Shown here piece by piece: positions 1-5,212 of a DNA stretch of 5,212 nucleotides. Within the stretch, counting starts at the first letter, position 1. Every line of letters starts with the position of its first letter. Source of the DNA: Gemmatimonadota bacterium (GTDB taxonomy: Bacteria; Gemmatimonadota; Gemmatimonadetes; Gemmatimonadales; Gemmatimonadaceae). Position numbers and translations under genes: made by a program. The DNA lies in the NCBI GenBank assembly GCA_003142495.1, contig PLMM01000124.1:1-5212 (forward strand), written 5' to 3'. The notes under the pieces are model-generated. The model did not search any database. It worked only from the letters and a program-made list of their open reading frames with translations, and was not told where the DNA came from.

Positions 1-253
1 GATCGTGATCGCGCACGACTTCGTGAATGCGCACCGCGAGCGCGAGATCGTAGGGCGGATACTCGAAGAGCGGATAGCGGACGACATCCACCTCGTGATA
101 GAAAATCCCGGGGGTGAAGCCGCGCAGGCGGAAGGGCTGCTGGTACGTGATGAAGTGGACCTCGTGGCCGCGCGCCGCGAGCGCTATGCCGAGCTCCGTC
201 GCGACGGCGCCGGATCCGCCGTACGTGGGATAGCAGGTGATGCCGATCTTCAC
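1..253 (-). CDS. bshA: N-acetyl-alpha-D-glucosaminyl L-malate synthase BshA, N-terminal part (cut by window edge)
   Basis: This is the first 84 residues of a GT4-family glycosyltransferase. BshA joins GlcNAc from UDP-GlcNAc to L-malate, the first step of bacillithiol synthesis in the cytoplasm. The start [15 protein letters not shown] is the BshA signature and contains the glycine-rich loop of the N-terminal Rossmann domain (GGSG, residues 12-15). It is followed by ATELG (18-22), [10 protein letters not shown] (28-37) and [19 protein letters not shown] (51-69), blocks typical of BshA rather than of general GT4 enzymes. Family members are about 370-380 residues, so roughly three quarters, including the C-terminal nucleotide-sugar domain, lies outside the window. 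The start is GTG at 253-251, sharing GTGA with the miaA stop. A strong GGAGGAG ribosome site 7 bases upstream lies inside the last miaA codons. Translation is probably coupled to miaA. The family call is firm; the in vivo product (bacillithiol or a related thiol) is inferred. Confidence 0.93.
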   Translation of the reverse strand, partial: MKIGITCYPTYGGSGAVATELGIALAARGHEVHFITYQQPFRLRGFTPGIFYHEVDVVRYPLFEYPPYDLALAVRIHEVVRDHD

Positions 254-1182
254 GCCAGCACTCCTCCGTCGTCGGTCGCATTCCACCAGCGCATCGCCTG
301 CTCGAGCGCGTCCGGCGCGCCCGGATCGATCATCGTCACTCGATTCGCCGGCAGTTGGTGCCTGAACCAGGTGCGCTGCCGCTTCGCATACTGCCGCGTG
401 TCCGTGCGCACCTTCGCCAACGCATCCTCGCGCGAACATTCCTTCGCAACCGCCGCGCGAATCCACTTGTAACCCGTGCCGTTCCACGCTGGCGCATCTG
501 CAGGCACGGTGCGCATGAGCTTCTCCACCTCGCGCTCCCACCCCGCCTCGAGCATCGCGGCGAAGCGCTCGTCGAGCCGCGCCGAGAGCCCGTGCCCGGG
601 ATCCACCACAAGATACCGCGCCGACAGTCCTGCCGCGCGGGGCTCGCGTGCGTGCCACGAGGAGATCGGCGTCCCCGAGAGCAGCGCGACGGTGATCGCG
701 CGCAGCAGCTGCGTGCGCCCGAGATGCGCGCGCGCCGGATCGAGCTCCTGGCACCAGCGGCGAAGGTCGGCCACGCTAAGCGCGCCAAGCTCCGCGTCGA
801 GCGCGTCGCGTTGTTCCGGGTCGAGCGGCGGCTCATCGAACAGTGGATCGACCAACGCGCGCAGATAAAGCCCCGCGCCGCCAACGATCAGCGGCGTGCG
901 CTGCTCGGCGATCGCCTCGCCGATCCACGTGCGAGCCGACTCCGCCCACTTGGCCGCAGAGTAACGCTCGATGGAATCGACAACATCGATGCCGCGATGC
1001 GGCACCAGCCGCTGCTCGCGCTTCGACGGCTTGGCCGTGCCGATGTCGAAGCCGCGATAGACTTGCCGCGAGTCCGCGCTCACGATGGTGACGGGATGCG
1101 CACGCGCGAGCGCGAAGGCGAGCGCCGATTTTCCCGCGCCCGTTGGCCCGCAGATGATTCGAAGCGGCTCAGCTCCGTCCAA
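250..1182 (-). CDS. miaA: tRNA dimethylallyltransferase MiaA
   Basis: MiaA transfers the dimethylallyl group of DMAPP to N6 of A37 in tRNAs that read U-starting codons (i6A37). The protein is 310 residues from the proposed start, which is normal for the family. Visible motifs are the P-loop-like GPTGAGKS (12-19), [18 protein letters not shown] (35-52) with the conserved Asp and the DIGTAKP signature, [10 protein letters not shown] (60-69), [11 protein letters not shown] (100-110), a GYK element in the C-terminal third, and [12 protein letters not shown] (262-273), the tRNA-contacting C-terminal signature. The usual RALEV block reads RAITV here, a mild divergence. The start is taken as TTG at 1182-1180: it is the only accepted start codon between the mutL end and the P-loop, and it puts the P-loop at the usual place. 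This gives a 14-base overlap with mutL and only a weak purine stretch (GAGCGA) upstream, so coupled translation from mutL is likely. The reading frame stays open further upstream, but that part is mutL sequence read in another frame. The function is very sure; the start is less so. Confidence 0.93.
   Translation of the reverse strand: MDGAEPLRIICGPTGAGKSALAFALARAHPVTIVSADSRQVYRGFDIGTAKPSKREQRLVPHRGIDVVDSIERYSAAKWAESARTWIGEAIAEQRTPLIVGGAGLYLRALVDPLFDEPPLDPEQRDALDAELGALSVADLRRWCQELDPARAHLGRTQLLRAITVALLSGTPISSWHAREPRAAGLSARYLVVDPGHGLSARLDERFAAMLEAGWEREVEKLMRTVPADAPAWNGTGYKWIRAAVAKECSREDALAKVRTDTRQYAKRQRTWFRHQLPANRVTMIDPGAPDALEQAMRWWNATDDGGVLA
261..267 (-). promoter_or_regulatory. Shine-Dalgarno site for bshA
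   Basis: The minus strand reads GGAGGAG, 7 bases before the GTG at 253. It lies within the last miaA codons (the end of D-D-G-G-V-L-A). It decides the GTG start of bshA and supports re-initiation by ribosomes finishing miaA. Confidence 0.8.
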
Positions 1183-2899
1183 AGCGTCGCTCGATCTCGG
1201 ACCAGGGGAGCTGCACGATCGTGCTGCGACCGTGCACGTCGTGCGCCGGTAGTGTCGTGGCGGCGAGCGCGATGAACAGTGCGCGCATCTCGCCGGGCGA
1301 CAGGATCTCCCCCGCCTTGATCGCCGCCTTGCACGCGAGCGTCGCCGCGAGACGCTCGTGCCGCGTCGCCACGCCGGCGTCGCGATCGCCGGAGAGCGCA
1401 TCGAGCGTCTCGCGCAGGCAGCGCGGCGCATCGAAGCGCGGATGCGGCATCGGCACGCTGCTCACGATCAGCGTGTGCCCGCCAAAACCCTCGATCTCGA
1501 AACCGAGCTTCGCGAAGAGTTCCTGATGTGCCTCGAACGCCTCGCCCTCCGCCGGCCCGAGGTGCAGCGTAATCGGAAAGAGGAGTCGCTGCGACGGCGT
1601 TTCGCCCTGCTCGAGCGTGCGCATGAAGCGCTCGTACAACACACGCTCGTGCGCCGAGTGCTGATCGATGAGAACGACGCCGCCCTCGCCCTCGAACATG
1701 AGATACATCCGCGCGAGCTGCACGAGCGGTGGCACCTCGGGCGTTGGCGCGACGAACGATGTGTCGGCGGCAGTGACGAAGTCGGTGGACTGCGGCGCGA
1801 GGAGCCCCTCTTCGATTGCCGCGGGCGGCGAGAGGATCTCGACGTCGACCGACGTGGGCGCCGCGAACGACGTGGGGTACGCCCAGGTGCGCGGACCAAC
1901 GCTCGCGGCGCTGGCGCTGCCGCCGAGCGCGTGGCGCACGGCATGCTCCACGGCGCGCTCGACTTGCCAGCGATCGCGGAAGCGAACCTCCGCTTTCATC
2001 GGATGCACGTTCACGTCGACGAGATCGGCGGGAACGACGACATCGAGACAGAGCGTGGGACGCGCGCCCGCGGGCACCGTGCTGCGATACGCCTGCTCGG
2101 CCGCGCGCACTATTCCATGATCGCGAATCGAGCGGCCGTTCACCGTGAGAAAGAGACGGCGTCCGGCGGTGCCGACATCGGCGGGGCGCTCGATGAGCCC
2201 CGACACGTGAATCGCGCCGTGCACGTCGTCCACCGGCACGAGTCGCTCGGCGAAGGGCGCACCCCAGAGCCCGGCGAGGCGGCTTTGCAGCGACGACGCG
2301 GGCGGCAACGAGACGACCTGCTTGCCATCGTGCACCACGGAGAGGCGCACGTCGCGGCGCGTGAGCGCGAGCGCCGTGATGACCTCGCTGATGCCACGCC
2401 ATTCCGAGCGCGCGGAGCGAAGGAAGGGTTGGCGCGATGGCGCGTTGAAGAAGAGTCGCGAAACGGTGATCGTGGTGCCGCGACGGCGGGCGGCGTCGCG
2501 CACCTCGCCCATCTCGCCGCCGAGCACGCGGATCACGGTGCCGGCGCCATCGGCGGAGGCGGTCTCCACTTCCATCTCGGAGACGGAGGCGATCGCGGGG
2601 AGCGCCTCGCCGCGGAAGCCGAAGGAGCCGACGCCGACGAGATCATCGGCGATGTGGATTTTCGAGGTGGCGTGGCGCGCGAACGCAAGCACCGCGTCGG
2701 CACGCTCCATCCCGGTGCCGTCATCGGCGACGCGGATGCGCGCGCGGCCGCCGTCGTCGACGACGATGTCGATCGTGGTCGCGCCGGCGTCGAGCGAATT
2801 TTCGACGAGCTCCTTCACCACGGAGGCGGGTCGCTCGACTACTTCACCCGCGGCGATCTGGTCGACGACGGTGCGCGCGAGCACTGCGATGCGGGACAT
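1169..2899 (-). CDS. mutL: DNA mismatch repair protein MutL (nicking-endonuclease type)
   Basis: MutL couples mismatch recognition by MutS to strand incision and excision. The protein is 576 residues. The N-terminal GHKL ATPase is complete: QIAAGEVVERPASVVKEL (14-31), ENSLDAGA (33-40), DDGTGM (59-64), ARHATSKI (74-81), GFRGEAL (94-100), FFNAPSRQPFL (150-160) and the transducer-domain DVNVHPMKAEVRF (295-307) with its conserved Lys. A short linker, about 330-388, leads to the dimerisation/endonuclease domain, which carries DQHSAHERVLYE (412-423; family form DQHAx2Ex4E), a beta-clamp-type motif QRLLFP (437-442), ACKAAIKAG (522-530), DVHGRST (554-560; family form CPHGRPT) and a terminal FGR (573-575). 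This is the endonuclease class missing in E. coli but found in most bacteria. The Cys of the third metal motif is Asp here. The ATG at 2899 matches the conserved MutL N-terminus; no Shine-Dalgarno precedes it. The gene follows the Bat genes after 32 bases and overlaps miaA at its end. Confidence 0.97.
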   Translation of the reverse strand: MSRIAVLARTVVDQIAAGEVVERPASVVKELVENSLDAGATTIDIVVDDGGRARIRVADDGTGMERADAVLAFARHATSKIHIADDLVGVGSFGFRGEALPAIASVSEMEVETASADGAGTVIRVLGGEMGEVRDAARRRGTTITVSRLFFNAPSRQPFLRSARSEWRGISEVITALALTRRDVRLSVVHDGKQVVSLPPASSLQSRLAGLWGAPFAERLVPVDDVHGAIHVSGLIERPADVGTAGRRLFLTVNGRSIRDHGIVRAAEQAYRSTVPAGARPTLCLDVVVPADLVDVNVHPMKAEVRFRDRWQVERAVEHAVRHALGGSASAASVGPRTWAYPTSFAAPTSVDVEILSPPAAIEEGLLAPQSTDFVTAADTSFVAPTPEVPPLVQLARMYLMFEGEGGVVLIDQHSAHERVLYERFMRTLEQGETPSQRLLFPITLHLGPAEGEAFEAHQELFAKLGFEIEGFGGHTLIVSSVPMPHPRFDAPRCLRETLDALSGDRDAGVATRHERLAATLACKAAIKAGEILSPGEMRALFIALAATTLPAHDVHGRSTIVQLPWSEIERRFGRS

Positions 2900-2916
2900 C
2901 CCGAAAACTTATCGGG
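2900..2916 (-). other. Small inverted repeat directly before the mutL start
   Basis: The minus strand reads CCCGA, a 7-base AT-rich loop (TAAGTTT), then TCGGG, which touches the mutL ATG. The stem is a perfect 5 bp, too short and without a following U-run to be a convincing terminator. In a read-through transcript it would place the start codon at the foot of a hairpin and could lower initiation. It overlaps the possible -10 element, so the two readings compete. Confidence 0.35.
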
Positions 2917-2935
2917 AGCGGCGAAGCGGCGTCAG
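2906..2935 (-). promoter_or_regulatory. Possible internal promoter for mutL, leaderless type
   Basis: On the minus strand a TAAGTT hexamer (2911-2906, fitting TANNNT) ends 6 bases before the mutL ATG. Upstream, CTGACG (2935-2930) overlaps the stop of the Bat gene and matches TTGACA at four positions; it lies 18 bases from TAAGTT, or 16 from the alternative GATAAG. A -10 element this close to the ATG, with no Shine-Dalgarno, is the layout of leaderless transcripts known from Deinococcus and Actinobacteria. The match is short and could be chance, but the run is conspicuously AT-rich for this DNA. Confidence 0.3.
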
Positions 2936-5049
2936 TCGTGGGGGATGAGGGCGAGCGCGGAGGCGTCCATCCACCCTTCGCGGCCACCGTCGGCGGAGAC
3001 GCGGGCCCACGCGCCCTCGAGCTCGAGCACGCGCGCGAAGTCGCCCGTGCGGAGCGTGGCGCCGCGATCGGAGGCGAGCGCGGGGAGCACGTGCAGGGGC
3101 GCGTCCCTGGCGATCACGGCGAGATCGGTGGCGTTGATGCGCCGGTCGAGGAGGAGCGTCGCGCCGGCGAAGCACAGCGCGGCGCAGGCGGCGATCGCCG
3201 GCATCGCGAGGCGCAGCGGAGGAGCCGCGGCGCCGCGCTTCCGCGCCTGCCATGCGAGCGAGCCCCACGCCACGATCCAGAGGAACGTCGCGAGGGCCGC
3301 GAGCGGAAGCGGTGGTACGGCCGGGACAAAGCCGGGCGACCCCGGTGCGGTCGGCGCGATGAGGTCGAGGCGGTCGCGCACATCCGCGGCGAGCGGCTCC
3401 AGGCGCAGTGCGCGCTGCCAGCCAACCAACGCGCGCGCGGTGTCGGCCGCCGAGTACGCGGCAGTGCCGAGGTTGGCCCAGGCGTCGGGCGCGCGCGGCT
3501 CGTGCGCGGCGAGATCCGCGAAGTCGCTCGCGGAGGCGGCGAACTGTCCGTGCGCGTATGCGTCGTAGCCGCGCGAGAAGAGCGCGTGCGCGCCATCCGC
3601 CGCGTGGGCGCCCGCGGCGAGCGCGAGCACCATCAGCATTGTGGCAACGACGATCGGCGCGCGCGGCGTGCGGCGGGGGCGAGCTTCGCGATCGATGGCG
3701 CGATAGAGATCGTAGGCGCGCTCGACGCCGTCGCCGGCCCACTCGCCCGCGACGTCGAAGGACGCCGCATTGAGCTCGGCGACGAAGGCCTGCGCGCGCT
3801 CTGCGGTCTCGAGCGTCACGCCCGCGCGCAGCGCGAGCTGCTTGAGCGCGGCCGGCTCGGCGAGCACGGTCGCCGGCGCGCTGAGCCGATCGGCCGCGGC
3901 GCTGAGGAAGGTGCGGCGCACCGTTCGCGCCTCGCGCACTGTCGCATCCGTGCGCGCGAGCGTGCGCAGCGCGACGGCGGGCGATGCGGCCCGGGCGCTG
4001 CGCTTGCGCGGACGTCGCGTGCTTGCGAGCACGAGCACGGGGAGCGGCACGAGCAGGAGCGCGAGTAGCAGCGTTTGTGAGCGGTAGAGTGGCGGCGCGA
4101 GTGGGCCGCGATACTCCGGGCGAAGGAGCCAGCGCGGCGTCGTGGTTGCGGTGCTCGTGTCCGACGACGCGAGATTCCCCGCGGCGATGTAGATCGCCAC
4201 CGGCGTGCTCTCGGCCACCTCGTATTGCTTCGCGTACGGATCGAAGTACGGGTAGCGCAGCGGCGGCACCTCGACGCGTCCGGGAACGCGCGGTGTGACG
4301 ACCCAGTCGAACTCCTTGGTGCCACCGATGTGCATCGAGTCCGCACTCATCGTCACGCGCTCACCCTCGGGCGTCGTGGTCGCCCACGAGAGCGCGAGCG
4401 CGGGGCGCGGAAAGAGCTTCACATTCCCCAGCCCGCTCACGCGCACGACGAGCCGCATCGCGTCGCCCACGCGCGCGGCCGCGCTGTCCACTGCCGTGCT
4501 GAGACGCAGCTCACCGACCGCACCGGGCCAGTCGCTGGGGCGCCCGGACTGCGGCGGCTCGAGCGCGATCACGACGGCGCTGTCGCTCCGAAGCTCGAAG
4601 CTCTCCTCGCGGCTGAAGAAGGAGTACGAGAGCGGCATCGCGTAGAGCAGTCGCGCGGGAGGAATCGCGACGCGGCCGGCGCTCAGCGGGAAGATCGGCC
4701 GCTGGTAGACGTGCGCCTCGTACTTGTGGCCCTGGGCGTTGCGCAGCGGAAAGCCGGAAAGCGGCGCCGGTGGCTCGTACGCCATCATCGAGCGCATCTC
4801 GGGCGCCAGTGCCTCCATGCTGCGCATGCGATCGCGCACGGTCTCGTCGAGGAAGACGCCGAGCTGGTAGTTCGCCTGCTGACCGACGTAGACGGTTTCC
4901 GGCTGAACGAGGACGCGGAAGTTCACGAGCGCGCTCGTGTCGAGCGTGGCGCGGGACACAATCGCCGGCGCGTCGCGCGCGATCGCCTGACGGGCGGCGT
5001 GCTGCGGCGCGTGCAGCTGCGCGCAGATGGCGATCAGCCCGACGATCAC
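2932..5049 (-). CDS. BatD-BatE fusion protein (Bat aerotolerance cluster; Ig-like domains, TPR and SH3-like domain)
   Basis: This 705-residue envelope protein looks like BatD joined to BatE. Residues 1-15 are a short hydrophobic start without basic residues, a weak signal or anchor. Residues about 40-290 form the BatD part with two beta-rich Ig-like units: PETVYVGQQANYQL (50-63), VYQRPIFPLSAGRVAIPPA (114-132), then GDAMRLVVRVSGLGN (195-209) and TPRVPGRVEVPPLRYPYFDP (252-271). A membrane segment at 325-342 is followed by a basic stretch (344-353) and an Ala-rich cytoplasmic region. A second hydrophobic segment (465-482, ending AHA) resembles the signal sequence of a separate BatE. TPR repeats follow at about 486-560 (FSRGYDAYAHGQF and AWANLGTAAY cores), then two membrane helices (582-600, 613-633) and an SH3-like domain (about 645-702, ending EGWMDASAL). 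Bat proteins are linked to oxidative and envelope stress tolerance, but their mechanism is not established. The GTG start overlaps the batC-like stop as GTGA, with AGGGAAGGA upstream. BatD, BatE and the fusion are recognised from motifs only. Confidence 0.85.
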   Translation of the reverse strand: MIVGLIAICAQLHAPQHAARQAIARDAPAIVSRATLDTSALVNFRVLVQPETVYVGQQANYQLGVFLDETVRDRMRSMEALAPEMRSMMAYEPPAPLSGFPLRNAQGHKYEAHVYQRPIFPLSAGRVAIPPARLLYAMPLSYSFFSREESFELRSDSAVVIALEPPQSGRPSDWPGAVGELRLSTAVDSAAARVGDAMRLVVRVSGLGNVKLFPRPALALSWATTTPEGERVTMSADSMHIGGTKEFDWVVTPRVPGRVEVPPLRYPYFDPYAKQYEVAESTPVAIYIAAGNLASSDTSTATTTPRWLLRPEYRGPLAPPLYRSQTLLLALLLVPLPVLVLASTRRPRKRSARAASPAVALRTLARTDATVREARTVRRTFLSAAADRLSAPATVLAEPAALKQLALRAGVTLETAERAQAFVAELNAASFDVAGEWAGDGVERAYDLYRAIDREARPRRTPRAPIVVATMLMVLALAAGAHAADGAHALFSRGYDAYAHGQFAASASDFADLAAHEPRAPDAWANLGTAAYSAADTARALVGWQRALRLEPLAADVRDRLDLIAPTAPGSPGFVPAVPPLPLAALATFLWIVAWGSLAWQARKRGAAAPPLRLAMPAIAACAALCFAGATLLLDRRINATDLAVIARDAPLHVLPALASDRGATLRTGDFARVLELEGAWARVSADGGREGWMDASALALIPHD

Positions 5050-5212
5050 CAGTCCTTCCCTGCCGGCGGACGCTCCGGCTGATTCTCCTTCTGCTTCTTC
5101 GCCTGCACGTCGCGCTCTTCGCGCTGCGCGCTCGAGAGCAGCTGCTCGGCCTGGCGCCGGTCGAGCGCGCCGGGCTTCGGCTGCTTCTCCTGCTGCTGCT
5201 GTTGCTGCTGCT
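5046..5212 (-). CDS. BatC-like TPR protein, C-terminal end (cut by window edge)
   Basis: Only the last 54 residues are visible. They start in a run of seven Gln, then a charged linker, then AEQLLSSAQREERDVQAKK, and end in GKDW. TPR proteins of Bat clusters (BatC-like, or the C-terminal part of VWA-TPR proteins) usually end this way: a Gln/Glu-rich low-complexity linker, a helix of the type 'AEQLLxAxxxxExxxxxx', and a terminal KDW. The stop TGA shares bases with the GTG of the BatD-BatE gene, which fits the known order batC-batD-batE. The TPR repeats themselves, any membrane anchor and a possible VWA domain lie outside the window, so the full architecture cannot be told. The call rests on the C-terminal signature and position. 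Confidence 0.7.
   Translation of the reverse strand, partial: QQQQQQQEKQPKPGALDRRQAEQLLSSAQREERDVQAKKQKENQPERPPAGKDW
5053..5061 (-). promoter_or_regulatory. Shine-Dalgarno site for the BatD-BatE gene
   Basis: The minus strand reads AGGGAAGGA, ending 3 bases before the GTG at 5049. It lies inside the last codons of the upstream TPR gene (G-K-D-W). It supports the GTG start and translational coupling through the GTGA overlap. Confidence 0.65.
5190..5212 (-). repeat. CAG/CAA trinucleotide run coding for polyglutamine
   Basis: The minus strand holds seven successive Gln codons, six CAG and one CAA, at the window edge and inside the batC-like gene. The tract may continue beyond the window. Gln-rich linkers are common before the C-terminal helix of these TPR proteins, but a near-pure CAG run can also change length by slippage. 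Confidence 0.75.

Noticed and set aside
5..1275. Plus-strand open frames antisense to bshA and miaA
   Set aside because: The minus-strand products are clear BshA and MiaA; the plus-strand products have no recognisable motif and show shadow-frame composition.
1183..1431. A longer miaA reaching upstream to 1431
   Set aside because: The extension is mutL C-terminal coding sequence in another frame, is Arg/Ser-rich and would add about 83 residues not found in MiaA proteins.
1080..2402. A 440-residue open frame on the minus strand inside mutL
   Set aside because: It is in another frame of mutL, Arg/Ala-rich and without any motif; MutL motifs run in the true frame across the same bases.
2900..2916. 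The inverted repeat as a rho-independent terminator after the Bat gene
   Set aside because: The stem is only 5 bp, the T-rich bases are in the loop rather than after the stem, and the ATG follows at once.
1358..3568. A 736-residue open frame on the plus strand, longer than any real gene here
   Set aside because: It runs antisense to mutL and the Bat fusion gene, whose minus-strand products match known families throughout. Its product is Arg/Ala/His-rich low-complexity sequence, as expected from the shadow frame of high-GC codons.
4225..5082. A 285-residue plus-strand open frame against the BatD part
   Set aside because: It is Arg/His-rich with no domain, lies opposite a recognised BatD-like protein, and has no convincing ribosome site.

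Overview
This is a GC-rich, fully packed chromosomal window. All five genes lie on the minus strand and are transcribed from high to low coordinates. In that order they are: the C-terminal end of a BatC-like TPR protein (5212-5046), a BatD-BatE fusion (5049-2932), mutL (2899-1169), miaA (about 1182-250) and the N-terminal part of bshA (253-1, cut by the window edge). There is no gene-free stretch; the largest gap is 32 bases, between the Bat fusion gene and mutL. I saw no RNA gene, mobile element, CRISPR array or clear terminator.

The host is a free-living bacterium with a bacillithiol-type thiol pathway (bshA), a nicking-type MutL that carries the endonuclease motif absent from E. coli MutL, and a Bat ('Bacteroides aerotolerance') cluster. 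Together with the very high GC and the strong G/C third-position bias, this best suggests Gemmatimonadota. That assignment is an inference from gene content and could be checked with the full-length MutL or MiaA proteins.

The gene borders look like one co-transcribed unit with translational coupling. batC/batDE and miaA/bshA both share a GTGA overlap in which the start GTG and the stop TGA share bases, each with a good Shine-Dalgarno sequence upstream. mutL/miaA overlap by 14 bases if miaA uses the TTG start. The only break is the 32-base gap ahead of mutL. It holds the most AT-rich run of the junctions, a TANNNT-type -10-like element 6 bases before the ATG, a 5-bp inverted repeat, and no Shine-Dalgarno. 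mutL may therefore have its own promoter, possibly giving a leaderless message.

Functionally the unit joins envelope or stress-tolerance proteins (Bat), DNA mismatch repair (MutL), tRNA i6A37 modification (MiaA) and low-molecular-weight thiol synthesis (BshA). mutL-miaA is a long-known neighbour pair; its linkage to Bat genes and bshA suggests a shared housekeeping or stress theme. I did not find a clearly new biological system. The points most worth a second look are the single-polypeptide BatD-BatE fusion, the altered metal-site motifs in MutL, and the possible leaderless promoter of mutL.
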